Below are positions 48,101 through 55,877 of a DNA stretch of 64,000 nt, in pieces. The position numbers and the translations under genes were made by a program. Below the pieces are notes generated by a model, which saw only the letters and a list, made by a program, of their open reading frames with translations, searched no databases and had not been told where the DNA came from. This stretch comes from Komagataeibacter diospyri (lineage in GTDB: Bacteria; Pseudomonadota; Alphaproteobacteria; Acetobacterales; Acetobacteraceae), in assembly GCF_006538165.1 (NCBI RefSeq), contig NZ_BDLU01000024.1, positions 1-64,000 of the forward strand. Direction: 5' to 3'. The stretch's first letter is position 1; the number at the start of each line of letters is the position of its first letter.

Positions 48101-48186
48101 ATAACCCGCTGGCCGACAGTGTCATCGCGGCGACGGTAGGTTCACCCATATTCCTTGATCCTGAGGGAGCACGCCTGCATGTCTGA
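45175..48186 (+). CDS. mgdC: N-methylglutamate dehydrogenase subunit C (sarcosine oxidase alpha-like)
   Basis: A 1003-residue SoxA homologue. The N-terminal ferredoxin-like plug lacks cluster Cys (PGDTLAAALLANGQRLVGRS); a nucleotide-binding domain follows (VLVVGSGPAGLAAALAAGQS near residue 180) with IVASGGIERPMVFPGNDRPG. The C-terminal 400 residues are a GcvT-type tetrahydrofolate domain (VGFCDVTTLGKIDIQGPDAA; GYMGAADITI; FELAVPARYGDALARLLMKV). That domain lets the methyl carbon leave as methylene-THF rather than free formaldehyde. Full-length for the family. Confidence 0.93.
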   Translation: MTLFGKKMTAATRTGGGNGIDPARVIHFTFDGVRYPAHPGDTLAAALLANGQRLVGRSFKYHRPRGVLSAGPEEPNALMELRTGARREPNSRATVTEVYDGLEACSQNRWPSLRMDALGVNGLFSPIFTAGFYYKTFMWPAPFWEKVYEPLIRRAAGLGRAADEADPDLYEKATTFCDVLVVGSGPAGLAAALAAGQSGARVVLCEQDSVTGGRLRAERNELDGVPGWQWARQAMDSLRQMPEVRIMTRTCVFGAYDGGTYGALERVADHVATPAAGQPRQRLWRIVAGRCIVASGGIERPMVFPGNDRPGIMLAGAVRTYINRFGVVPGRRAVIHTNNDDGLRTAMDLVHAGAVVAAIVDTRDTETALARQVAQESGARLFTGGAIAATYGRLGVHAAAIRDRSGRVRHVPCDLIAMSGGWNPELSLTTHHGAKPSYNAELCAFVPTTFPPGMQAAGVANGAFTTADCLREGARQGQDAAAACGFAAEPPALPVVDAESYGIVSLQPLPHDQSGKDGKAFIDFQNDVTARDVKLAALEGFRSVEHLKRYTTLGMATDQGKTANVNGLVQLAQQTGRSIAQTGTTMFRPPVQPVAIGAVAGAHTGTHFRPDRLTPTHEWARQQGAVFTANGIWHRAQWFAQPGEGHWRDTVNREVRTVRTAVGFCDVTTLGKIDIQGPDAATFLERLYVNGWQKLPVGRARYGLMLREDGFAFDDGTTARLGPQHYVMTTTTAHAGTVMQHMELCHQWLWPELDVHFISVTDEWAQLAIAGPRSREVLRHVVDPDFDLSHEAFGYMGAADITICGGQAARLFRLSFSGELAFELAVPARYGDALARLLMKVGAPYGITPYGTEALGVMRIEKGHPAGPELNGQTTAHDLGMGQMLSSRKDFIGRTMAMRPALTDAARPTLVGLRPVNPSDELVAGSHLLPRGAEPTGAHDQGWISSAAWSPTLDGWIALGFLSNGPARHGETIMVHNPLADSVIAATVGSPIFLDPEGARLHV

Positions 48187-48784
48187 TATCCTGCCCGCCA
48201 TCGCCCCCGTTCCGTCAGGTGTCTTTACGCCGCCCACCGGGATACACGCCGCGCGTATCACCATCGCGTCCGGGCCGTCCCGCCAGCTTGTCAGCCTGCA
48301 ATGCGGCCCGGAAGTGCGTGCAGTGGTTCAGGCGGCCCTGAAGGCAGCATATGGTGTGGAACTGCCCGAGACCCCTGCGGCCATTACGGGCCATGACGGG
48401 ATATGCTTCATATGGTCGGGAGCGGACCAGTGGCTGGTCAGCGCCCCGGACGGGCAGCCTGATCTTGCCACCGCCCTGCGCAACCTTACCCGGTCTCATG
48501 CAGCCATTACGCGGCAGGGCGACGGGCGCGCCATAGTGCGGGTCAGTGGACCGGATGCGCGCGCGATCCTGTCCAAGCTCATTCCCATCGACCTGCATCC
48601 ACGGATGTTTGGCCCGGGCAGTACGGCGCTGACCCTTGCGGGGCACGTTCCTGTCCAGATCCTGCAGCAGGATATGGTGCCTACATACGATATTTTCGTT
48701 TTCCGCAGCCTTGCGCACAGTCTTCACCACGATCTTTGCCACGCGGCATGTGGCGGCGTGCCTTTATCGGAAATCTCATCATGA
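48179..48784 (+). CDS. mgdD: N-methylglutamate dehydrogenase subunit D (sarcosine oxidase gamma-like)
   Basis: A 201-residue SoxG-family protein. [40 protein letters not shown] and [20 protein letters not shown] are typical of the gamma subunit, which packs against the folate domain of the alpha chain. ATG 48179 overlaps the alpha stop by 8 nt and has GGAG 9 nt upstream. Its own stop overlaps the purU start by 4 nt. Confidence 0.92.
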   Translation: MSDILPAIAPVPSGVFTPPTGIHAARITIASGPSRQLVSLQCGPEVRAVVQAALKAAYGVELPETPAAITGHDGICFIWSGADQWLVSAPDGQPDLATALRNLTRSHAAITRQGDGRAIVRVSGPDARAILSKLIPIDLHPRMFGPGSTALTLAGHVPVQILQQDMVPTYDIFVFRSLAHSLHHDLCHAACGGVPLSEISS

Positions 48785-49653
48785 CCAGCAATGTCAATAC
48801 AACCTATATTGTTACCATAAGCTGTCCCAACCGGCCCGGCATTGTCGCGGGCATAAGTCACGGCCTGGCCGAACTGGGGGCGAACATTACCGAAGCCCAG
48901 CAGTTTGACGAGACGGAAAGCAGGCAGTTTTTCATGCGTATCGTTTTTGAAATACCGCAAGATGCTACGGACAGGTCGGTACTGGAAAACGAATTCAGCC
49001 GTCTGGCCCGCGAATTTTCAATGTCCTGGTCGCTGACGACCACAAATGTGCGCCCGAAAGTCCTGATACTGGTTTCCCGGTTTGACCACTGTCTGGTGGA
49101 TCTGCTGTATCGCTGGCGCATCGGGGAACTGGCGATTGACCCTGTGGGGATCATTTCCAACCATCCGCGTGAGATTTACAGGCATCTGGATTTTGACGGC
49201 ATTCCCTTCCATCACCTGCCCATCACACCCGTGACCAAACCGGAACAGGAAGCCCGCATCATCCAGATCATGGACGAAAGCGGTGCCGAACTGGTTGTGC
49301 TGGCGCGTTACATGCAGATCCTGTCCAATGAACTTTCGTGCAGGCTGTCCGGGCGGTGCATCAACATCCATCATTCCTTCCTGCCGGGTTTCAAGGGGGC
49401 CCGTCCCTATCACCAGGCCTTTGCCCGTGGCGTCAAGCTGATCGGAGCGACAGCGCATTATGTGACAAGCGACCTTGATGAAGGGCCGATCATTGAACAG
49501 GATGTCGAACGTATTTCCCACGCTGATACCCCTGATGACCTTGTGCGCAAGGGACGTGACATTGAACGGCGCGTTCTGGCCCGTGCCGTCCGGTACCATA
49601 TTGAACGGCGCGCCATCATGAACGGGCACAAGACAATCGTATTCACGTCCTGA
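48781..49653 (+). CDS. purU: Formyltetrahydrofolate deformylase
   Basis: A 290-residue enzyme hydrolysing 10-formyl-THF to formate and THF. An N-terminal ACT domain ([20 protein letters not shown]) precedes the formyltransferase-like hydrolase domain ([59 protein letters not shown]). The ATGA overlap with mgdD ties it to N-methylglutamate oxidation: with FolD it regenerates THF and sends the methyl carbon out as formate. Confidence 0.96.
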   Translation: MTSNVNTTYIVTISCPNRPGIVAGISHGLAELGANITEAQQFDETESRQFFMRIVFEIPQDATDRSVLENEFSRLAREFSMSWSLTTTNVRPKVLILVSRFDHCLVDLLYRWRIGELAIDPVGIISNHPREIYRHLDFDGIPFHHLPITPVTKPEQEARIIQIMDESGAELVVLARYMQILSNELSCRLSGRCINIHHSFLPGFKGARPYHQAFARGVKLIGATAHYVTSDLDEGPIIEQDVERISHADTPDDLVRKGRDIERRVLARAVRYHIERRAIMNGHKTIVFTS

Positions 49654-49670
49654 ACCAGTACCGCCCTGAT

Positions 49671-50579
49671 ATGGAACATCGTGACATGCTCATGCGTAAC
49701 GTACCGGGAAAACTGATTGATGGCCGGGCTTTCGCAGCCGGTATCAGCACCGAAATCGCGCAGGAAGTCAGCACTCTACGTGCCCGGCATCACTGCGTGC
49801 CGGGTCTTGCGGTGATCCTGGTGGGGGACGACCCGGCCAGTGACATCTATGTGCGCAGCAAGGTGCGGAAGACCACGGCGGTCGGCATGCGCTCCTTTCC
49901 CCATCGCCTGCCTGCCACCACGTCGCAGGGCGTGCTGCTGGACCTGATCGCCATGCTGAACGCGGATGACGACGTGCATGGCATATTGCTACAACTTCCC
50001 CTGCCCGCCCGGATCGACGCGAAAACGGTTCTGGACGCCATTGACCCGGCAAAGGATGTCGATGGCTTCCATATCGTCAACGCGGGCAAGCTGAGCGTGG
50101 GGCGCGATGACGGGTTCATTCCGTGCACGCCGCTGGGGTGTCTCATGCTGCTCAAGGCCGAACGGGGGGACCTGTCGGGCCTGCATGCGGTGGTGATCGG
50201 GTGTTCCAATATTGTCGGTCGCCCCATGGCGCAGCTTCTGTTACGGGAAAGATGCACGGTTGTCGTCACCCATATCAATACCCGCGATGTCGCGGCGGAA
50301 ACCCGGCGGGCTGATATAGTCATTGTCGCAGCCGGCCATCCCGGCCTTGTACGCGGATCATGGATCAAGCCGGGTGCCACAGTAATTGACGTGGGTATCA
50401 ACCGTATTCATGATGATACAGGCAGCCATATTGTCGGGGATGTCGCCTTTTCCGAAGTCCATGCTGTGGCGGGCGCCCTGACACCCGTTCCGGGTGGGGT
50501 GGGACCGATGACAATCGCCTGCCTGCTGCATAATACGCTGCGCGCGGCACAGGCCGTGATTGAGAATGCGAAAACCTGA
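49671..50579 (+). CDS. folD: Bifunctional methylene-THF dehydrogenase / methenyl-THF cyclohydrolase
   Basis: A 302-residue FolD. The active-site Lys motif is [54 protein letters not shown] and [15 protein letters not shown] are also standard. It converts methylene-THF to 10-formyl-THF, linking MgdABCD to PurU. The start is uncertain: ATG 49671 has no good ribosome site, and Met codons at 49686 and 49692 are alternatives that leave the fold intact. It may be a second, pathway-specific folD copy in the genome. Confidence 0.95.
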   Translation: MEHRDMLMRNVPGKLIDGRAFAAGISTEIAQEVSTLRARHHCVPGLAVILVGDDPASDIYVRSKVRKTTAVGMRSFPHRLPATTSQGVLLDLIAMLNADDDVHGILLQLPLPARIDAKTVLDAIDPAKDVDGFHIVNAGKLSVGRDDGFIPCTPLGCLMLLKAERGDLSGLHAVVIGCSNIVGRPMAQLLLRERCTVVVTHINTRDVAAETRRADIVIVAAGHPGLVRGSWIKPGATVIDVGINRIHDDTGSHIVGDVAFSEVHAVAGALTPVPGGVGPMTIACLLHNTLRAAQAVIENAKT

Positions 50580-50623
50580 ACCGGATACTCCTGTCGTGAC
50601 CTGCCTGGCAGGTTGGCCATGAA

Positions 50624-51175
50624 ATGGGTGATGTGACCGTATCGGGGGACAATGCGGATATGACGAACAGTAGTCTTCCATTCCAGCGACTGCGTTTTGA
50701 CATGACGGGAACACGTCATCTCTTTATCAGGCAGGATCCCGACTGTGCCCTTCCAGGTGGCGGGATCCCGCCGGTTTTTGCAATCTGGACCGTCAGGCGG
50801 CAATGCGACGTACTGCCCGACGAACATTCACCGGAGGGATTTTTCCGTTCCGTTTCCCACATGCTGGAACAGCTTGCCAGCCGCCTGGAAACCGAACGGG
50901 TCGGATTGCGGATTTATGCTGCAGGCAGCACCCAGTTCCTGAGCGATGTCGTGCGGGTTGCAGATGGCGCGGGGCTGTCTGCGGGGGAAGTCTTTCTGGA
51001 CGTGCCCCTTTCCCCTGTCTGTCGGGTCATGTGCATTCACTGCGATACCATGCATGAAAACGTAACCCATGGTGAACTGACCTGTCATGGTTGTCGGGCG
51101 GTCCTGTCGGTCCGTACGCATTTTTCCCGTCGCATCGGTGCGTATATGGGGGTGGCCGAAACCGGCATGGGCTGA
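50624..51175 (+). CDS. Putative dimethylamine monooxygenase/HODM small (delta, DmmA-family) subunit
   Basis: A 183-residue protein. The N-terminal 120 residues have no motif I can name; the C-terminus forms a probable zinc ribbon (Cys137, Cys140, Cys154, Cys157 in CIHC...CHGC), followed by VRTHFSRRIGAYMGVAE. This end closely resembles what I remember of the DmmA-family subunit of dimethylamine monooxygenases, the partner of DUF3445, the ferredoxin reductase and the GcvT subunit. Here it lies 45 bp after folD, far from its partners at 25.6-28.8 kb. ATG 50660 is an alternative start (GGGGGA 11 nt before). Confidence 0.65.
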   Translation: MGDVTVSGDNADMTNSSLPFQRLRFDMTGTRHLFIRQDPDCALPGGGIPPVFAIWTVRRQCDVLPDEHSPEGFFRSVSHMLEQLASRLETERVGLRIYAAGSTQFLSDVVRVADGAGLSAGEVFLDVPLSPVCRVMCIHCDTMHENVTHGELTCHGCRAVLSVRTHFSRRIGAYMGVAETGMG

Positions 51176-51285
51176 TTGCGCAGTCTGATGACAATTCCGG
51201 TTTGATGTTTTGTGCCAGATGAATATCGTTTCTTTATAATAATAAGATGGGCAGGCAATTTCCATAGAAGGCGCGGATCGCATTA

Positions 51286-52731
51286 ATGATAAAAATTGCA
51301 TGGAACAACACGATATTGCATGCCAGCCCCGGTGATACCGTTGCTGTCGCCCTGTACCGGCATGGTATCGTATCCATCGCCAGCACACGCAAACTGCATG
51401 AACCGATGGGATATTCCGGCAGTTACGTAGGCGGTGTGCTTGCGCGCGTCGATGGGCAGCCGAATATTCGCCTTGACCAGCAGCCTGTGCGTGACGGCAT
51501 GCGGGTGGAAAGCCAGAACCGTTGGCCCGGCGCATCGTGTGACCTTCTGTCCCTTGCCCGCTTCCTGCCGCCGCGATGGGTCTATGGCGGGTTTGAACAT
51601 GGCCGTTTTACACCCCGGCACGGCAGGGCTTACCTGTTATGGGAAAGGTTGCTGGCGCATCTGGCGGGGGTTGGTCGGCCACCACCACGCCCCCGGTCCG
51701 CCAGTGAACGCCCTGCCCGTAAACTGGGTGTTGATGTACTGGTTGCTGGTGGCGGTCCGGCGGGACAGAAGGCCGCGAATGACATTGCCCGTACCGGACG
51801 GACGGTTGCCCTTGTTTCCCGCGGCACGACCCTGGGTCGTTATGCACAGGCCATGGGGGTTACGCCACTTGCATTGCATAAGGACATCATTGTCCTTTCG
51901 GGTATGGAACTGTGCGGCAGTTATCGTCGCGGCAGCCTTATGATCGCTGCACCGATGGAATATGAAAGCGGCGCTGTGGCGATTGAAGCCGAAAGCCTTG
52001 TGCTGGCCACCGGCAAGTCATCCATGCCGCCGATGGTGCGCAACAGCCATCTGCCCGGTGTCATGGATGCTCATACTGCCCTGTTGCTGGGCCATTTTCA
52101 TGCGGTGCCGGCCGGAAAGGCGATTGCCGTTGTCGGTACTGGCGCAGAAACCATGGTGGCGCAACGCCTGGCGCTTCTGGGTTCGACTGTTGTCTATTGT
52201 GGTCATGTCAGCGAACTGACCTGTATCCATGGCCATTCACGGGTAACGGGTATTGATATCGGGAACAGGCGTATACGATGCGATGCCATGGTGCATGCGG
52301 GCGCGTGGCGTAGTGATCCCAGCCTGGCGTTTCAGACCGGGGCCGAAGGGGTATTTCAGGTTTCCGATGTCATGTCCGTGGATGCCGATACAAGCTGCGT
52401 CGGGTTCTGCCATGAACCGGATCAGGATATTCATGTGCCCGACATGATGGATCCTGCGGTGCGTATCTGCCCATGCATGGATGTGACAGCGGGTGAAGTG
52501 ACGGACCTGATCGACCGTGCGGTCACGGATCCGGAAATCCTCAAGCGTCTGACATCGTGCGGCATGGGACCCTGTCAGGGATTCCCCTGTTGGGAAAGCA
52601 TGCTCGCCCTGCTGGCGAAACGGACAGGTCAGCCTGTGGACAGTCTTGTCCGTCCCAGTCACAGGCCCCCCCGCCGCGCCCTTACGGTTGCGCAGGCTGC
52701 GGGCCTGTGTGATGTCGTGCAACCATTATGA
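51286..52731 (+). CDS. Sarcosine-oxidase-alpha-like FAD/[2Fe-2S] oxidoreductase lacking the folate domain
   Basis: A 481-residue protein resembling the front half of MgdC plus a cluster domain. A ferredoxin-like plug without cluster Cys (SPGDTVAVALYRHGIVSIAS; ESQNRWPG), an FAD domain (VLVAGGGPAGQKAANDIART, about 151-170), then a BFD-like [2Fe-2S] region near the C-terminus (ICPCMDVTAGEV and SCGMGPCQGFPC). The ending HRPPRRALTVAQAAGL is typical of HcnB/OoxA and proline-type dehydrogenase alpha chains. It overlaps the next gene by 4 nt, forming a two-subunit amine or imino acid dehydrogenase. Substrate unknown. Confidence 0.85.
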   Translation: MIKIAWNNTILHASPGDTVAVALYRHGIVSIASTRKLHEPMGYSGSYVGGVLARVDGQPNIRLDQQPVRDGMRVESQNRWPGASCDLLSLARFLPPRWVYGGFEHGRFTPRHGRAYLLWERLLAHLAGVGRPPPRPRSASERPARKLGVDVLVAGGGPAGQKAANDIARTGRTVALVSRGTTLGRYAQAMGVTPLALHKDIIVLSGMELCGSYRRGSLMIAAPMEYESGAVAIEAESLVLATGKSSMPPMVRNSHLPGVMDAHTALLLGHFHAVPAGKAIAVVGTGAETMVAQRLALLGSTVVYCGHVSELTCIHGHSRVTGIDIGNRRIRCDAMVHAGAWRSDPSLAFQTGAEGVFQVSDVMSVDADTSCVGFCHEPDQDIHVPDMMDPAVRICPCMDVTAGEVTDLIDRAVTDPEILKRLTSCGMGPCQGFPCWESMLALLAKRTGQPVDSLVRPSHRPPRRALTVAQAAGLCDVVQPL

Positions 52732-53891
52732 TATGCCCTGCCCTTCCCAAATCCGCATCGGTCGTGATCGTAGGCGGTGGCATGCAGGGATTAAGCTGCG
52801 CCATCAACCTCGCGCTGCTGGGCATTCGTGATATTGTCGTGCTGGACGCCGGGTACTGGCAGGGTGGTGCCTCGGGCAGGAATGGCTGCCTGATCCGCCC
52901 TGGTTTCGGGGGGCATGACTGGACCCGGCTGTTTGAACTGTCGTGGCGGGAATGGACGACATTGTCGCAAAAACTTGGCCATAATGTCATGTTTACCGAA
53001 CGTGGTTACACCATGATTGCGGAAACAGGCCAGAGTGCCGATATGCTGCGCAATGCCAGCCAGTTGCACCGCCAGTATGGCATCACATCGGAAATCCTGA
53101 CCAGTCGCCAGATATCGAAACTGCTGCCTGCCATAAATCAGGAATATGTGACGGCTGCCCTGCACCAGCCCCGCGGGGGCATGGCCCCCCACCATAGCGT
53201 GATGAAGGGATATCTGCATGCGTGCGGGGAAAAAGGCATTGAGGTGCGCTATCGGACCGCCATAACGGGGTTTGACATGCATGATCACAGCGTGCGTGGG
53301 GTGTATGTCAATGACCACCTGATCCGTTGCGATACGGTCGTTATCGCGGCGGGTCCCCAGTCGCCCGAACTGGCCCGGTACGCACAGGCCGAAATTGATG
53401 GCTACATGATGCGCATCGAGGCGATGGCGCTGGAACCCATGCGGCCGCTTATCGGCCCGGCGCTGGCGCTGATCGACAGTCTGGCCTATTTCCACCAGAC
53501 AGCACGTGGCGAAGTGGTGGGGGGAACTGAAGTGCCCGAAACACCACAGACAAACCTGCGCGCCGATGTGCCGGCCATGGCGGCCATGGCCCGTGTCTAT
53601 ACCCGTCTGTTTCCCCAGCTTGCGGATATACGGATCCTGCGGCAATGGGCCGGGCTGTTACATATCTCATCCGATCTTGCCCCCCTGCTGGGGCAGCATC
53701 CACGGGTCCGGGACCTGTGGTTCAGCGCAGGCTGGTCCTATGGCTTTGCCGGTGCCCCGGGGGCCGGACTGCTTATGGCGAAAGCCATTGCGAAGGGACA
53801 GGTGGACGAAATCCTGCGGCCATTCGCGCTGGATCGGTTCGAGAAGGGCAATCCCATACAAGAAGCGGGCGTGGTGATGATAAAAAACTGA
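52728..53891 (+). CDS. Sarcosine-oxidase-beta/DAO-like FAD oxidoreductase, partner of the preceding gene
   Basis: A 387-residue DAO-family flavoprotein. FAD motif VVIVGGGMQGLSCAINLALL (residues 12-31), then GASGRNGCLIRPGFGG as in SoxB, and a C-terminal LRQWAGLLHISSDLAPLLGQ with FSAGWSYGFAGAPGAGLLMA. It should carry the amine-oxidising site of the complex with the SoxA-like protein, to which it is translationally coupled (ATGA). Neither a zinc delta nor a gamma subunit accompanies the pair. Oxidation of an N-methyl amino acid or secondary amine is inferred from context. Confidence 0.85.
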   Translation: MICPALPKSASVVIVGGGMQGLSCAINLALLGIRDIVVLDAGYWQGGASGRNGCLIRPGFGGHDWTRLFELSWREWTTLSQKLGHNVMFTERGYTMIAETGQSADMLRNASQLHRQYGITSEILTSRQISKLLPAINQEYVTAALHQPRGGMAPHHSVMKGYLHACGEKGIEVRYRTAITGFDMHDHSVRGVYVNDHLIRCDTVVIAAGPQSPELARYAQAEIDGYMMRIEAMALEPMRPLIGPALALIDSLAYFHQTARGEVVGGTEVPETPQTNLRADVPAMAAMARVYTRLFPQLADIRILRQWAGLLHISSDLAPLLGQHPRVRDLWFSAGWSYGFAGAPGAGLLMAKAIAKGQVDEILRPFALDRFEKGNPIQEAGVVMIKN

Positions 53892-54212
53892 CAGCAGGCA
53901 TGGCCATGTCTGGATTATCCCCTGTGTTCCGGTATCTTCCCGCAATGGCGTTTCGCCCTGAGCGGTGGCTGCCAGATGCCAGGCAGCCGCTTCCGGCAGG
54001 AACCTCCGTAGGCAGGGGCAAAAGCCGGGCATGGGCCGGGTGACGGGTGTGCCCATGGCGTTTTCCACGACATGGGAACGGCTTGGTCATGCCCGGTGCC
54101 AGCTTGCCGACCCTTCCCCGCGCGATATTCAGGTCGTCCGGCAACCATTGACGCATCGCGCGGTTGGGTGTGCGTGTGTCGGGATAGGCACTTTCCCCTG
54201 CGGACGGAACCC
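53892..54212. other. Upstream region of the FAD monooxygenase gene, partly duplicated at 13.5 kb
   Basis: No gene is supported. The segment 54126-54180 recurs, diverged, at 13508-13560. Both copies share CGATATTCAGGTC and CGGTTGGGTGTGCG, so the upstream flank was copied or retained along with the gene. No clear promoter boxes seen. Confidence 0.5.
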
Positions 54213-55700
54213 ATGTCGAAGCCTGTTCTTGTCGTTGGTGCCGGGCCGGTCGGCCTGACCATGGCTGCCGAGCTTGCACGGTACCACATACCCGTCAGGC
54301 TGATCGACAGTACGGCCGCGCGCACCGACCAATCCAGAGCCCTTGCCATCTGGCCACGAACCCTTGAACTGCTGGATGCCGCAGGCTGTGCCGATGCGTT
54401 CGCGGCAGGCGGGCTGCATGCACAGGCCGTTAGCATCCGTTCCGGTCATGACGTGCTGGCCCGTATTACATTTGGAGATATTACGTCGCCATTCCGGTAT
54501 CTGCTGATGATCCCGCAACCGGAAACCGAACGGCTGCTGGAGGCGCATTTCCAGACCCTTGGCGGCATAGTCGAGCGCAATACGGAACTGACGGATTTTG
54601 TTGATACCGGGAATGGGGTATCCTGCACCGTCAGGCTGGCTGATGGTAAAAGCACGCGCATGGAGGCTGGCTGGCTGATCGGTTGTGATGGCGCCCATTC
54701 CCTTGTCCGCCGCAGGCTCGGGCTGGTATTTGGCGGGGATACGCTGGCAACGGGCTTTATCATTGCTGACGTGCATGTTGTGGGTCTTGCCATGGCCCCG
54801 GATGAACTGGCGATCTTCTGGCATCCTGACGGGGCCGTCATGTTCTTCCCGATAATTCCCGGCCGCTACCGCATCATTGCCGATATCGGCACGGTTCCCG
54901 CGCATGCACCGGATCTGGCGGCGGTGCAGGCGATTGTGGACCAGCGCGGGCCGGGTGGCGTTATCCTGTCTGATCCGGTGTGGCTGTCGGATTTCAGGGT
55001 CAATGAACGCAGGGTGCGCGAGTACCGTGCGGGCCGGGTGTTCGTGGCGGGTGACGCGGCCCATGTCCACAGCCCCGCTGGCGGCCAGGGCATGAATACG
55101 GGCATGCAGGATGCCTTCAACCTTGCATGGAAGCTGGCGCTTGTTGAACGGCAGGCGGCCAGCCCGGACCTGCTGGACAGCTACAGTATTGAACGCAGCG
55201 CGGTTGCGCGGCAGGTCCTGTCTGATTCGGGGCGCATGACACGGATTGTCCTGCTAAAAAATCCCGTGGCCCGTCTGCTGCGTGGATTGGTCGTGCGGGG
55301 AATGTTCCGCATCCCGGTGGTCCGCCACGCCATCGCCAGCCGGTTTTCTGGGGTGACGACCCGTTATGATGATACGCCTCTCAACGGGGGTTCTGCGCGG
55401 GAGCTGCGTGGTCCACGGCCAGGGCAGCGGTTTGTCACCGATTGCATCATCGGCGCAGGCGATATGCCCCGTTTTACGCTGGCCGCGCTGGATGATGCCG
55501 AAGCCCGCGCCATGATTGCACGTCATGCCCGCGTGCTGGGCCCAGAAATCTGTCGTCCACCGGATGAAAACGGCATCTGGCTGGTGCGGCCTGATGGTTA
55601 CGTCGCGGCCACCGCGCGTCGGGGGGACTGGCTGGTGATTGATGCCGCCCTGGCCGCCTTGACCCTGCCCTGTCCCGACAGGATACGTGCCTGCCGGTAG
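54213..55700 (+). CDS. FAD-dependent aromatic-type monooxygenase (PheA/TfdB/MhpA-like)
   Basis: A 495-residue class A flavoprotein monooxygenase. FAD motif VLVVGAGPVGLTMAAELARY at the N-terminus, the DG motif AGWLIGCDGAHSLVRRRLG (about 150-170), and the GD motif VFVAGDAAHVHSPAGGQGMN with MQDAFNLAWKLALV. Such enzymes hydroxylate phenols or similar rings with NAD(P)H and O2. The C-terminal thioredoxin-like tail is short. ATG 54213 follows CGGA by about 6 nt. A decayed copy of this locus lies at 13.5 kb. Confidence 0.87.
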   Translation: MSKPVLVVGAGPVGLTMAAELARYHIPVRLIDSTAARTDQSRALAIWPRTLELLDAAGCADAFAAGGLHAQAVSIRSGHDVLARITFGDITSPFRYLLMIPQPETERLLEAHFQTLGGIVERNTELTDFVDTGNGVSCTVRLADGKSTRMEAGWLIGCDGAHSLVRRRLGLVFGGDTLATGFIIADVHVVGLAMAPDELAIFWHPDGAVMFFPIIPGRYRIIADIGTVPAHAPDLAAVQAIVDQRGPGGVILSDPVWLSDFRVNERRVREYRAGRVFVAGDAAHVHSPAGGQGMNTGMQDAFNLAWKLALVERQAASPDLLDSYSIERSAVARQVLSDSGRMTRIVLLKNPVARLLRGLVVRGMFRIPVVRHAIASRFSGVTTRYDDTPLNGGSARELRGPRPGQRFVTDCIIGAGDMPRFTLAALDDAEARAMIARHARVLGPEICRPPDENGIWLVRPDGYVAATARRGDWLVIDAALAALTLPCPDRIRACR

Positions 55701-55780
55701 TACTACAGCCTATCGGCTGGATATCCATCCAGATAAGAGGGTGTCTGTGGTGCTATCCTGTCTGTAAGATGTTCTGGAAT

Positions 55781-55852
55781 AACGAAAAATTTTTGATGAA
55801 GCTTTTTCCAGAAAGATTCAGGAGATACCGCCTTTTAAAAAAGACGGCACCC
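55781..55852. repeat. Tandem-hairpin extragenic element, terminator-like
   Basis: Two adjacent dyads: GAAGCTTTTTC...GAAAGATTC (about 55798-55819) and CCGCCTTTT/AAAAGACGG (55828-55847) with A/T-rich centre. It lies between the convergent ends of the monooxygenase and SDR genes, so it could end transcription from both sides. The wording resembles an abundant extragenic repeat I recall from acetic acid bacteria genomes; only one copy is seen in this window. Confidence 0.5.
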
Positions 55853-55877
55853 GAAAAACCTTTATTGTCGCGCCCCG

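Noticed and set aside
50597..50613. CCTGCC/GGCAGG hairpin after folD
   Set aside because: The loop is a single base and no T-run follows, so it is unlikely to be a terminator; the next gene seems to be in the same operon.
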